A stretch of 36,896 nt of DNA from positions 1 to 36,896 of the forward strand of contig NZ_JADPCJ010000026.1 in NCBI RefSeq assembly GCF_015670795.1. Direction: 5' to 3'. How positions within the stretch are numbered: the first letter of the stretch is position 1; every line of letters begins with the position of its first letter. This document shows positions 8,437 through 15,881 of this stretch, in pieces. Both the position numbers and the translations under genes were made by a program. The notes below the pieces were generated by a model, which was not told the DNA's origin, did no database searches, and saw only the letters and a program-made list of their open reading frames with translations. This stretch comes from Collinsella aerofaciens. GTDB lineage: Bacteria; Actinomycetota; Coriobacteriia; Coriobacteriales; Coriobacteriaceae.

Positions 8437-9570
8437 CTACAGGAGCTCGATTTTGCCGTCCTTCACCGTCAACCCCATATTGCCGGAAAGCAGATCGTCC
8501 AGGCGCGAGCCCACAAGCTCAAAGCGCCAACCTTCGCGCAGGCGGCTCTGCTCGGGATGCTCAATGTAGTCGGCCAGGTCATCGCGCGAGGCAATGACCG
8601 AGGTCGCAACGCCTGAGCGCTCGGCAACCAGGCGGATAAGCGCATACATAAGGTCAGTCACGCTCTCCAGCTCCGGCGAAATCTGACGATGTCCGCGCAC
8701 CAAGAGCGGCAGGCGATCGTGCGGACAGCTCGCACCGCGCTTGATGGCCATGAGCGCACCGTCCACGTCGCGCTCCCCCAATTGATCGGTACCGCGAATG
8801 CTACGGAACTCCTCAACGCGCACGGGATTGCGCTTAACGAGCGCTAGCAGCGTGTCGTCGGACATGACCCACTTGCGTGGGATGTTGCGCCGCTCGGCGC
8901 GGTCCTCGCGCCAGGCGGCGAGCTCGCGCGCGATACCCAGCTGATGACGGCTGCACGAATTGATGCGCTTGACCTTGCGGAACGCCTCGTGGCGATCGGC
9001 GCGATAGTGCGACTCGTCAGCCAGCGGGCGCAGCTCGTCGAGCACCCAGTCCACACGGCCCAGCTCGCGCAGGCGGCTCATCATCTCGGTATAGGCGACG
9101 ATCAGGTACTTGACGTCATCGATCGCATACTCAATCTGCTTATCGGTCAGCGGGCGGCGCGACCAGTCGGTCAGTGACTCGGTCTTGGGCAGCGATACGC
9201 CGCAGAACGTCTGAACAAGCGCGCCATACGAAATCTGCTGGCGCTCGCCCAAAAAGGCGGCGGCGACCTGCGTATCGAAAATCGGTCGTGGCAGCACGCC
9301 CACGGTATGGAGCATGACCTCCATATCCTGCGAGCACGCGTGGAAGACCTTGGTCACGCTCTCGTCGGCCATAAGCTCGGCCAGCGGCGATAGGTCGTCG
9401 ATTACCAGGGGATCGACCGCGACGCTCTCAGCAGGGGTGGCAATCTGAACCAAACATAGACGCGGATGGAACGTGCGCTCGCGCAAAAACTCGGTATCGA
9501 CGGCAATCGCGTCGAACTCACGGGCGCGCTGGCAAAAGTCGAGTAGAGCCTGATGTGTGGAAATGTACAT
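8437..9570 (-). CDS. rnd: ribonuclease D
   Basis: A 377-residue DEDD-type 3'-5' exoribonuclease of the RNase D family, used in tRNA and stable RNA 3' trimming. Exonuclease motif I is AVDTEF (near residue 24), motif II is VFHACSQDMEVM, motif III is YAIDDVKYL (Y...D). HRDC-like helical domains follow. The frame is open to a GTG at 9606, but ATG at 9570 puts the protein start where other RNase D proteins begin and gives the usual spacing before VDTEF; neither start has a strong ribosome site. It is divergent from the lipid kinase gene. Confidence 0.9.
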   Translation of the reverse strand: MYISTHQALLDFCQRAREFDAIAVDTEFLRERTFHPRLCLVQIATPAESVAVDPLVIDDLSPLAELMADESVTKVFHACSQDMEVMLHTVGVLPRPIFDTQVAAAFLGERQQISYGALVQTFCGVSLPKTESLTDWSRRPLTDKQIEYAIDDVKYLIVAYTEMMSRLRELGRVDWVLDELRPLADESHYRADRHEAFRKVKRINSCSRHQLGIARELAAWREDRAERRNIPRKWVMSDDTLLALVKRNPVRVEEFRSIRGTDQLGERDVDGALMAIKRGASCPHDRLPLLVRGHRQISPELESVTDLMYALIRLVAERSGVATSVIASRDDLADYIEHPEQSRLREGWRFELVGSRLDDLLSGNMGLTVKDGKIELL

Positions 9571-9668
9571 ATCAACCCATCGAATAAGGTTAGGCCCGAA
9601 AAACACGGGTAGGATATCGGCATTGCCTTACAACTATACTCGGTTAGTCACAGAACGGGAACGTAAGT

Positions 9669-10586
9669 ATGCGCTGCCTTATCATCCACAACCCGGCATC
9701 GGGCCCCAGCTCAGATGAAATCTTCGCATTCACGCACGCCCTTGCACAGGGCGGCGACGAGGTCGTGATGCGCTTTATCGGCGATGGCATGGAACCCGAG
9801 GACGCCGTGGCAGACGTGCGCGAGTTTGACCGCGTGGTCGTTTCGGGCGGCGACGGCACTGTCTCCAACGTGCTCGACCAGATGCGCGGATGCGGTGTCC
9901 CCACGCTCGTCTTCCCCTCCGGTACGGCCTGCCTGTTCTTCAACAACATCGGCAATGCCCCCGAGGCGGCGGCGCTCGCCAAGGCCTGCCGTGCCGGTCG
10001 CACGGTCAAAGTCGACATGGGCGAGCTCTTTTGGCTCGACGAGAACGGCAACGAGAAGCGCCACGGCTTCATCATCATCGCCGGCTCGGGCTTCGACGCC
10101 GAGATCATGATGAAGGCCGCCCCCACCAAAAACGACATCGGCGAGATCGCTTACTTCCTCTCCGCGCTCGCCACGCCCAATCCCACGGTGGCGCACTTTA
10201 CGATTGAGCATGACGGCATTGTCGAGGAGCTCGACGGCATCTGCTGCATGGCCGGCAACACCTCGGTCATCCAAAACGACATCAACCTGTTCCCCGACTG
10301 CCGTATGAACGATGGCATGGTCGACATTGCGGTCATCGAACCCGTAAAAACTGTGCAGCTTCTACCGACTGTGATCACCGCCGCACTCGACCCCGCCGGC
10401 AAGGTACTCGGCCGCCCGCAGTTCAAGATCATCCAGACCAAGGAAGCCAAGATCACCTGCACCCCGTCGCTGGGCATGCAGTTCGATGGCGAGATTATCT
10501 CCAGCAATTCGGGCGTCTTTGGAGCCCGCGCGCTTCCGCAATGCCTCGACCTCATCGTCGACGAATTCTCCCCGCTCGGAAAATAG
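9669..10586 (+). CDS. diacylglycerol kinase family protein (DagK/YegS-like lipid kinase)
   Basis: A 305-residue member of the diacylglycerol/sphingosine kinase family. The N-terminal catalytic domain shows IHNPASG (nucleotide contact), VVSGGDGTVSNVL (the GGDGT motif at about residues 60-64) and PSGTACLFFNNI; the C-terminal beta-sandwich contains FDGE. Bacterial members phosphorylate diacylglycerol or related lipids at the membrane to recycle them into phosphatidic acid. The substrate is not certain from sequence. A 30-residue membrane peptide gene follows after 9 bases and may be co-expressed. Confidence 0.88.
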   Translation: MRCLIIHNPASGPSSDEIFAFTHALAQGGDEVVMRFIGDGMEPEDAVADVREFDRVVVSGGDGTVSNVLDQMRGCGVPTLVFPSGTACLFFNNIGNAPEAAALAKACRAGRTVKVDMGELFWLDENGNEKRHGFIIIAGSGFDAEIMMKAAPTKNDIGEIAYFLSALATPNPTVAHFTIEHDGIVEELDGICCMAGNTSVIQNDINLFPDCRMNDGMVDIAVIEPVKTVQLLPTVITAALDPAGKVLGRPQFKIIQTKEAKITCTPSLGMQFDGEIISSNSGVFGARALPQCLDLIVDEFSPLGK

Positions 10587-10595
10587 GAGGACCCT

Positions 10596-10688
10596 ATGAA
10601 CGACAATCCCCTGCTCGGCTTTATCATCATCGTTTTGGCCATGCTCGTCGGCTATGCGATCAACGTGATCCACCGCCGGAAGAAGTAA
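10596..10688 (+). CDS. small single-pass membrane peptide, 30 residues
   Basis: This short frame has a near-ideal AGGAGG ribosome site 5 bases before its ATG and starts 9 bases after the lipid kinase stop. It encodes a short polar N-terminus (MNDNPLLG), one hydrophobic helix of about 17 residues and a strongly basic end (HRRKK), the expected layout of a membrane peptide with its C-terminus in the cytoplasm. A strong terminator follows 36 bases later, so it closes the kinase operon. I recognise no family. Position suggests a modulator of the kinase or a stand-alone small membrane protein; this is inference. Confidence 0.65.
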   Translation: MNDNPLLGFIIIVLAMLVGYAINVIHRRKK

Positions 10689-10723
10689 TTCCACATTGGT
10701 ATGATATTCATCCAATTATCGTC

Positions 10724-10764
10724 TCCCCTGCTGTTTATGCATTTGCCAAACAGCGGGGGATTTT
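10724..10764 (+). terminator. intrinsic terminator of the lipid kinase operon
   Basis: A 13-bp stem (10724-10736 with 10748-10760, one T-G pair) with an 11-base loop is followed by TTTT. Confidence 0.88.
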
Positions 10765-10820
10765 CTTTGCGCCCCGTGCAAGGCGCTTTATTCAGGTAAT
10801 GTAATTGCAGGACGTCTTTA

Positions 10821-10849
10821 TTAAAGTAAAGCTACAAACCGAGTATAAT
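10821..10849 (+). promoter_or_regulatory. candidate promoter of the C69 dipeptidase gene
   Basis: A perfect TATAAT (10844-10849) lies in an AT-rich block 146 bases before the dipeptidase start. The hexamer 17 bases upstream (TTAAAG, 10821-10826) is a poor -35 match. The resulting leader of about 135 bases holds an 8-bp hairpin (10952-10959 with 10968-10975) just before the ribosome site; it matches no riboswitch I know. Confidence 0.45.
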
Positions 10850-10994
10850 TAACCACTCATCGCATATTTCATTACGCTTATCGAGTAAGTTTCTTTCATA
10901 GATGAATATTGTTTCCAGTTCGTTACGCTAATGGGGTGTCTTTATTGGCTGAAGCTCTCTGGCAACGGAGAGCTTTCGCACGCTGGGAGGGAAA

Positions 10995-12944
10995 ATGAGG
11001 AAAACTCACCCCGTCAACGCGCTCAAAAAGCTTGGCATAGGCCTCGCCTTTGGAGCTGCAACCATCATGTCCATGCCGACGTCTGCGCTCGCCTGCACGC
11101 AGATCTACATGGGCGGCAAGCTCACGGCGGACGGCAACACGTACTACGGCCGCGCCGAGGACTTTGGCAAGCGCTATCTTAAGCACTACGGCATCGAACC
11201 TGCCCACGAACCTGGCTTTAAGTACAGCTCGATTGAATCTGCTTTTGAATACACTTCGAACAAGCCTACCTATCGCTACAGCTATGTACGCGACCACCCC
11301 TCCAACTGGATGGGTCGCACCGACGCCTACTCCGAGGCCGGCATCAACGAGAAGGGCGTCTCCTGCTCCGCCACGCTAAGCACCTCCTATAACGAGGAGG
11401 CCGCTGCAGCAGACCTCATCGATGAGGAAGTGGGTCTGGGCGAGTACAGTTACGGCAGCATCATCCTGGGCGAGAGCGCCACGGCCCGCGAGGGCGTCGA
11501 GCTCCTCGGCAGCCTGATCGATGATCAAGGCGTCTGCACCAACGACCAGATCATCATCGCCGACAACAACGAGACCTGGCTGTTCGCCACACTTTCCGCC
11601 CATCAGTGGATCGCCATGAAGCTCGCTGACGACGTCGCGTCGCTCAACCCTAATATCGGGAGCCTCAACTACGATGTCGACCTCAATGACACCGAGAATT
11701 GCCTCCACTCTGAAAAGATCCAATCCATGCCCGAAGAAAAGGGTTTCGCCAAATACTCCGCTGACGGCAAATTCGATGTCGCCCAAACGTATGGCGAAAG
11801 CCTCGCCGATTCCGGCGTAAACCAGTGGTCCCGCTATGTGCAAGGCCGCGATTATTTTGGTAGTCAGCTGACCGAAGGCACAGATTACGACATTATCACA
11901 GTAAAGGAGAAAGGAAAACCTGACCAAAAGGGAGCCATGGTCAGCGAAATCCAGCCCCTGTTCTTCAAGCCTGGCAAGTCTGGTTGGAGCACTTTCGAGT
12001 TGATTCGCGCCTTCGGCAACCGCGGCGAGAACGTCCCTGGCCTCAACGCGAACACTGATGGTGTTTATTGCATCGGCAGCGAGCGCAACACCGAGATCAA
12101 CCTCTTCCAGATTCGTCGCGGGTATGACCCCGAAGTCGCTACCATCCAGTGGGAAATGCTCTCCCGCGCCGCGTACTCCGTCGCCATCCCGTTGTACTCC
12201 GCTCTGATAACTGAGGTCAGCCCGTACTTCAGCGATCAGACCGTCTCCTTCGATCACTGCAAACAGACTGACGTCGTGTACAACGAGGAGCCCGAGAACT
12301 CAATCAACTACGTCCTCATGGACATCAGCTCGCTCTGCTTTGAGAACCCTGACACCCTTGGTATCAGCGTCCGCACCTACCTCGATGCGCTCCAGAACGA
12401 GCTCATCGAGCAGAACAAGGAAGTCGACACCGCCATGCTGGCCGAGACGACCACCGAGGGCCGCACTGCCCTGGCCAACAAGGCCGGCAAGGCTGCTACC
12501 GAGAACACCTACAAGAAGTGCAAGACACTGCTCCAGGAGATGCGCGCCTATCAGAAGGCCGAAAACTTCGACCAGCCCTTCACCCCAAGCGACCTGAACA
12601 CCGAGACCAACGGCCTCAAGGTGTCCATCACCTACGCCAAGGATGCTCTTGCCACCGATCCGGTCACCCCGGATCAGCCCGGCACTCCCGAGCAGCCTGG
12701 TACTCCTGAGCAGCCCGGTACCCCCGAGCAGCCCGCTAAGCCCGAGCAGCCAGCCGCCAAGCCTGAGAAGCCTAGCAAGTCCGACACCACGACCACGGTA
12801 ACCACTAACAAGACGAACACCAAGGGCGGCCTGCCCACCACTGGCGATCGTTTTGATGGCCGCGTGGTGGCTGCATTCGCCATCGCTGGCGTTGCCGTCA
12901 TCTCCGCGGGCGGTTACTTCCTCTACCGTCGCAATAAGGAGTAA
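10995..12944 (+). CDS. sortase-anchored C69 family dipeptidase
   Basis: A 649-residue surface protein. Residues 1-33 form a signal peptide ending ALA, and the mature protein would begin with Cys34 (CTQIYMG), the N-terminal nucleophile of the peptidase C69 (Ntn-hydrolase, PepD-like) family. The catalytic domain runs to about residue 400 (GRAEDFGKRY, GINEKGVSCSAT, DNNETWLF). A helical region follows, then a Pro-rich wall-spanning stretch with repeats of PGTPEQ (about 560-585). The end is a cell-wall sorting signal: LPTTG at about 613-617, a hydrophobic helix and RRNKE. It would cleave short peptides at the cell surface, feeding amino acid uptake. The ribosome site is GGGAGG, 5 bases before the ATG. 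The sortase gene is not in the window. Confidence 0.92.
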   Translation: MRKTHPVNALKKLGIGLAFGAATIMSMPTSALACTQIYMGGKLTADGNTYYGRAEDFGKRYLKHYGIEPAHEPGFKYSSIESAFEYTSNKPTYRYSYVRDHPSNWMGRTDAYSEAGINEKGVSCSATLSTSYNEEAAAADLIDEEVGLGEYSYGSIILGESATAREGVELLGSLIDDQGVCTNDQIIIADNNETWLFATLSAHQWIAMKLADDVASLNPNIGSLNYDVDLNDTENCLHSEKIQSMPEEKGFAKYSADGKFDVAQTYGESLADSGVNQWSRYVQGRDYFGSQLTEGTDYDIITVKEKGKPDQKGAMVSEIQPLFFKPGKSGWSTFELIRAFGNRGENVPGLNANTDGVYCIGSERNTEINLFQIRRGYDPEVATIQWEMLSRAAYSVAIPLYSALITEVSPYFSDQTVSFDHCKQTDVVYNEEPENSINYVLMDISSLCFENPDTLGISVRTYLDALQNELIEQNKEVDTAMLAETTTEGRTALANKAGKAATENTYKKCKTLLQEMRAYQKAENFDQPFTPSDLNTETNGLKVSITYAKDALATDPVTPDQPGTPEQPGTPEQPGTPEQPAKPEQPAAKPEKPSKSDTTTTVTTNKTNTKGGLPTTGDRFDGRVVAAFAIAGVAVISAGGYFLYRRNKE

Positions 12945-12954
12945 CGTCTTAGCT

Positions 12955-13003
12955 GAGCGGACAAGGCAGCAATGGCAGCCTCGCCCGCTTAGCCCGCTCT
13001 TTT
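12955..13003 (+). terminator. possible terminator of the dipeptidase gene
   Basis: GAGCGG (12955-12960) can pair with CCGCTC (12994-12999) around a large loop that can itself fold, followed by TTTT. The stem is short relative to its loop, so this is tentative. Confidence 0.4.
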
Positions 13004-13064
13004 GACCGACGGGAAACCCGCCTGAAATCTTTTCAAAAAAGATTTCCCCGCACGCACTTTGCTG

Positions 13065-13073
13065 TGCTATAGT
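13065..13073 (+). promoter_or_regulatory. candidate extended -10 promoter of the trp leader
   Basis: TGTGCTATAGT contains an extended -10 element (TGC then TATAGT at 13068-13073), about 60 bases before the leader-peptide start. No good -35 box is visible, as is usual for extended -10 promoters. Confidence 0.45.
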
Positions 13074-13131
13074 GCAGCGCAACAGCAACTAGGTGCGACC
13101 GCGCCACGGCATCACGAAAGGAGCCACCAAC

Positions 13132-13200
13132 ATGAAGAACACGATGAAGTCTCTCAACAACTGGTGGTGGCGTGATGCGAATACGATCGGTCGACAGTGA
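13132..13200 (+). CDS. trpL: Trp-rich leader peptide of a tryptophan attenuator
   Basis: A 22-residue frame with AAAGGAG 8 bases before its ATG. Residues 11-13 are three consecutive Trp codons (TGG at 13162-13170), set in the context NNWWWRDAN. This arrangement is the hallmark of ribosome-mediated tryptophan attenuation and resembles the NWWW leaders of actinobacterial trp operons. An intrinsic terminator follows 36 bases after the stop and lies before the ECF transporter S gene. Ribosome stalling at the Trp codons when charged tRNA-Trp is scarce would favour readthrough into the transporter genes. No trp biosynthetic gene is nearby, so the target is the transporter. Confidence 0.88.
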   Translation: MKNTMKSLNNWWWRDANTIGRQ

Positions 13201-13267
13201 GTCCCTCACGCCTGTTTTTGCGCTCTAGGTGATTGGAAGGCCTCCGGTTTCGACCGGGGGCCTTTTT
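13169..13267 (+). promoter_or_regulatory. tryptophan transcription attenuator with terminator
   Basis: The terminator is a 12-bp stem (13237-13248 with 13253-13264, one T-G pair) closed by a TTCG tetraloop and followed by T residues. Upstream alternatives fit the attenuation model. GGCGTGA (13169-13175), overlapping the third Trp codon, pairs with TCACGCC (13206-13212). CGGTCGA (13188-13194), just downstream of a stalled ribosome, pairs with TCGACCG (13250-13256), which would break the terminator loop and 3' arm. A GTGAG/CTCAC hairpin sits at the leader stop codon (13197-13209). Confidence 0.8.
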
Positions 13268-13344
13268 CTATCTCGAGCCCGATCGCATTCGCATCACGCG
13301 CCTCCGCTTTTCTCTTGCACTCCCATTCCGAAAGGATTTTCACC

Positions 13345-13917
13345 ATGTCTCAGAACACCACCGCCGCCCAGCCCCGCACCGTCCAGACCGCCGACCGTGG
13401 CAAACTCGATGTCCGCGCCCTCGTCCTGCTTGCCATCCTGCTCGCTGCCGGCTTCATCCTCAACTTCACCGTCGGCAAGGCCATCTCGGGCATCTCGGGC
13501 GGCATGATCAGCCCCGAGTTCATCATCTCGGCCTTCTGCCTCACCATCCTGGTCGTTCGCCCCAACATCGGCCAGGCACTCGTCATTGGCCTTATCTCGG
13601 CTGCCGTGATCCAGATCACCACCACTTCGCCGTTCGTTGATTTTGCCGCCGAGGGCATCGCCGCCATGCTCATGGCCGGCATCGTCAACGCCGCCGGCAA
13701 GAACGGTCAAGTCAAGCCCGCCATCGCCATTATCGCAACCTTCCTGACCACCTTTGTCTCCGGCGTCATCTTCATGGTCATCAAGATGGCCATGCTCGGC
13801 GTGGTAGGCGAGCTCGCCGCCGCCATGCTGCCCGTCGTTGCCATGACCGCCGTCTTTAACGCCATTCTGGTCGGCGCCCTCTACTTGCCCATCCAGAAGG
13901 CTCTTAGGCTCAACTAA
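13345..13917 (+). CDS. ECF transporter S component, TrpP-like (tryptophan)
   Basis: A 190-residue integral membrane protein with about six hydrophobic segments (near residues 23-45, 58-76, 79-95, 104-125, 131-153 and 163-186). Size and pattern fit the substrate-binding S components of energy-coupling-factor transporters and by eye the TrpP (YhaG) tryptophan transporter family. The assignment to tryptophan rests on the Trp-codon leader and attenuator directly upstream. It is followed by the fused ATPase and the T component, giving a complete transporter. ATG at 13345 has AAAGGA 8 bases before it; a start at 13315 lacks this. A structured repeat begins 6 bases after the stop codon. Confidence 0.82.
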   Translation: MSQNTTAAQPRTVQTADRGKLDVRALVLLAILLAAGFILNFTVGKAISGISGGMISPEFIISAFCLTILVVRPNIGQALVIGLISAAVIQITTTSPFVDFAAEGIAAMLMAGIVNAAGKNGQVKPAIAIIATFLTTFVSGVIFMVIKMAMLGVVGELAAAMLPVVAMTAVFNAILVGALYLPIQKALRLN

Positions 13918-13923
13918 CCCGCT

Positions 13924-14024
13924 CGGCTTTACGAGCCACCCCATCTTGGCGTTTATTCGTCGCTCGCGTGCCCAAGTACGCTTCGCTCCTCTTTCGCGCC
14001 AACCCGGGGCCCCTCGTAAAGCCG
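13924..14024. repeat. 101-bp structured repeat element, copy A
   Basis: A perfect 12-bp inverted repeat (CGGCTTTACGAG at 13924-13935 and its complement at 14013-14024) encloses a nested TTGGCG/CGCCAA pair (13946-13951 with 13997-14002). The interior shares CTCCTCTTTCGCG and a GNCGTTNANTCGTCG block with a similar element after dapH (29385-29482). There is no T run. It occupies the gap between the S component and the ATPase gene. Confidence 0.6.
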
Positions 14025-14067
14025 TCTCCGTGCTTCACCACCAAAGACTGTCCCAAACGACTAGCTT

Positions 14068-14111
14068 TTGGGGACGTTCTTAAACGACTAGTCATTTAAG
14101 AACGTCCCCAA
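14068..14111. repeat. 44-bp near-perfect palindrome
   Basis: Arms of 17 bp (14068-14084 and 14095-14111) match perfectly, and the central GACTAGTC is itself palindromic, leaving one mismatched pair in 44 bases. It ends 18 bases before the ATPase start codon. AAACGACTAG occurs twice here (14055-14064 and in the palindrome). There is no T run, so it is not a standard terminator. Confidence 0.7.
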
Positions 14112-14129
14112 TGACTATGAAAGGTATCC

Positions 14130-15881
14130 ATGGAAACGATCATCAACGTCGACGATGTCTCGTTCTCCTATGGCACGCAGACCGAGCAGGCGCTCAGCCA
14201 CATCTCGCTCAGCGTGAACAAGGGAGATTTCATCGGCATCATCGGGCCCTCGGGCGCCGGCAAGTCCACGCTTGCCGCCTGCCTGTCGGGTGCCGTGCCC
14301 CACCACTACACCGGCACGTTCTTTGGGTCCGTCATGGTCGACGGCCACGACACCTGCGAAGTCTCGCTCACCGACGTGTCGCAAATCGTCGGCAGTGTGC
14401 TGCAGGATATCGACACGCAGATGGTCGCTTCGGTCGTCGAGGACGAGATGCTCTTTGGCCTCGAGAACTTTGGCGTTCCCCACGATCAGATCGAGCAGCG
14501 CGTGAGCGAAACGCTCGAGACCGTCGGCATCAGCGACCTGCGCGACCGCGAGATCGCCACCCTCTCGGGCGGACAGAAGCAGAAGGTAGCCATCGCCGCC
14601 ATCCTCGCCATGCGCCCGCGCGTCTTGGTTCTCGACGAGCCCACCGCGGCACTCGACCCCGCCAGCTCCACGTTGGTCTTCGAGACGCTGCGTGAGGCAA
14701 ACCGCGCACTTGGAATCACCATCGTCGTCGTTGAGCAAAAGGTCGCCCTGCTCTCGGAGTACTGCAACCGCGTGCTCGTGCTCAACCATGGCGAAATCGC
14801 GCTGCAGGGCGAGCCACACGAGGTCTTCGCACATACCGACGAGCTCCGTGCCATCGGCGTCGACTGCCCTCGCGTCACGCGTATCTTCAATAGCCTCGAG
14901 GCCGATGGTCTGGTAAGCGGTACCCCTTGCTTGGATGTCGATGAGGCCGAACGCCTGATTTCGGGCATCGTCGACCCCGCACACGCAGCCATCGAAGCCC
15001 AGGCGCCCACCGGTTCCCCGCATGCACCGTCGTTGCGTCCTCATGCCAAGGACGCCGAACCCGTACTCACCTTCGACCATGTTGAGTTTGCCTATCCCAA
15101 TGGCGGCGCCGCCGTACACGACCTTAGCCTGACGCTCTATCCTGGCGAGCTCGTGGGCATCGTCGGCCAGAACGGTGCCGGCAAGACCACGCTCACCAAG
15201 CTGCTCACAGGCCTGCTCAAGCCCGCCTCGGGCAGCGTGCGCGTCACGGGACTGGATACAGCAGCCGTCCCCACGAGCCGCATTGCCCGCGAGGTCGCGA
15301 CCCTCTTCCAAAACCCCGACCGTCAGATCTGCAAGGACACCGTGCTCGACGAGGTCGCCTTTGGCTTGGAACTGGGCGGCATGGACCGCGCCGAGGCCCT
15401 GCGTCGCGCCCAGCTGGTCATCGATCGCTTTGGCTTGCCGGCCGACGAGGCGCCCTTCTCGCTTTCGCGCGGCCAGCGACAAATGGTGGCGCTTGCCTCC
15501 GTCGTAGTGGTTGAGCCCAAGATCGTCGTGCTCGACGAGCCCACGAGCGGCCTTGACTACCGCGAGTGCATGACCGTCATGGAAACCGTGCGCACCATGG
15601 CCGAGCGCGGCTGCGCCGTTATCATGGTCTGCCACGACATGGAAGTTGTCTCCGACTTTGCCGAGCGCATCGTGGTAATGGCCGACGGCCGCATCCTCGA
15701 CCGCGGCCGCACGCACGAGCTATTCTCGAACATCGATCTCATGCAGCGTGCCTACGTTGAGCCGCCCCAGGTCATCGAACTCTCGCGCCGTCTGGCATCT
15801 TCCGTCTCGCCCGCTTTTGCGCAGGTGAGCGAGGTCACCGATGTCGTTCGAATTACCAAGGAGATGGTCCACCGTGGTTAA
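14130..15881 (+). CDS. ECF transporter energizing ATPase, fused double domain
   Basis: A 583-residue protein with two complete ABC ATPase domains, the fused equivalent of EcfA and EcfA'. Domain 1 has Walker A GPSGAGKS (about 39-46), signature LSGGQ (about 145) and Walker B LVLDEPTAALDP (about 165-176). Domain 2 has Walker A GQNGAGKT (about 344-351), a variant signature LSRGQ (about 445) and Walker B VVLDEPTSGLD (about 465). Both sites look competent. It powers substrate release by the S component on the inner face of the membrane. It overlaps the T-component gene by 8 bases, so translation is probably coupled. Single-gene fusion plus an adjacent S gene suggests a dedicated (group I) transporter. 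Confidence 0.9.
   Translation: METIINVDDVSFSYGTQTEQALSHISLSVNKGDFIGIIGPSGAGKSTLAACLSGAVPHHYTGTFFGSVMVDGHDTCEVSLTDVSQIVGSVLQDIDTQMVASVVEDEMLFGLENFGVPHDQIEQRVSETLETVGISDLRDREIATLSGGQKQKVAIAAILAMRPRVLVLDEPTAALDPASSTLVFETLREANRALGITIVVVEQKVALLSEYCNRVLVLNHGEIALQGEPHEVFAHTDELRAIGVDCPRVTRIFNSLEADGLVSGTPCLDVDEAERLISGIVDPAHAAIEAQAPTGSPHAPSLRPHAKDAEPVLTFDHVEFAYPNGGAAVHDLSLTLYPGELVGIVGQNGAGKTTLTKLLTGLLKPASGSVRVTGLDTAAVPTSRIAREVATLFQNPDRQICKDTVLDEVAFGLELGGMDRAEALRRAQLVIDRFGLPADEAPFSLSRGQRQMVALASVVVVEPKIVVLDEPTSGLDYRECMTVMETVRTMAERGCAVIMVCHDMEVVSDFAERIVVMADGRILDRGRTHELFSNIDLMQRAYVEPPQVIELSRRLASSVSPAFAQVSEVTDVVRITKEMVHRG

Noticed and set aside
9571..9606. GTG start extending RNase D by 12 residues
   Set aside because: No ribosome site before GTG, and the extra residues lie before the normal start of the family.
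10910..10994. Possible riboswitch in the dipeptidase leader
   Set aside because: There is a clear 8-bp hairpin, but I could not match it to any known aptamer, so it is mentioned only with the promoter.
13910..14095. 61-residue minus-strand frame over the structured repeat after the S component
   Set aside because: It coincides with the inverted-repeat element, has no ribosome site and is better explained as a read-through of repeat DNA.
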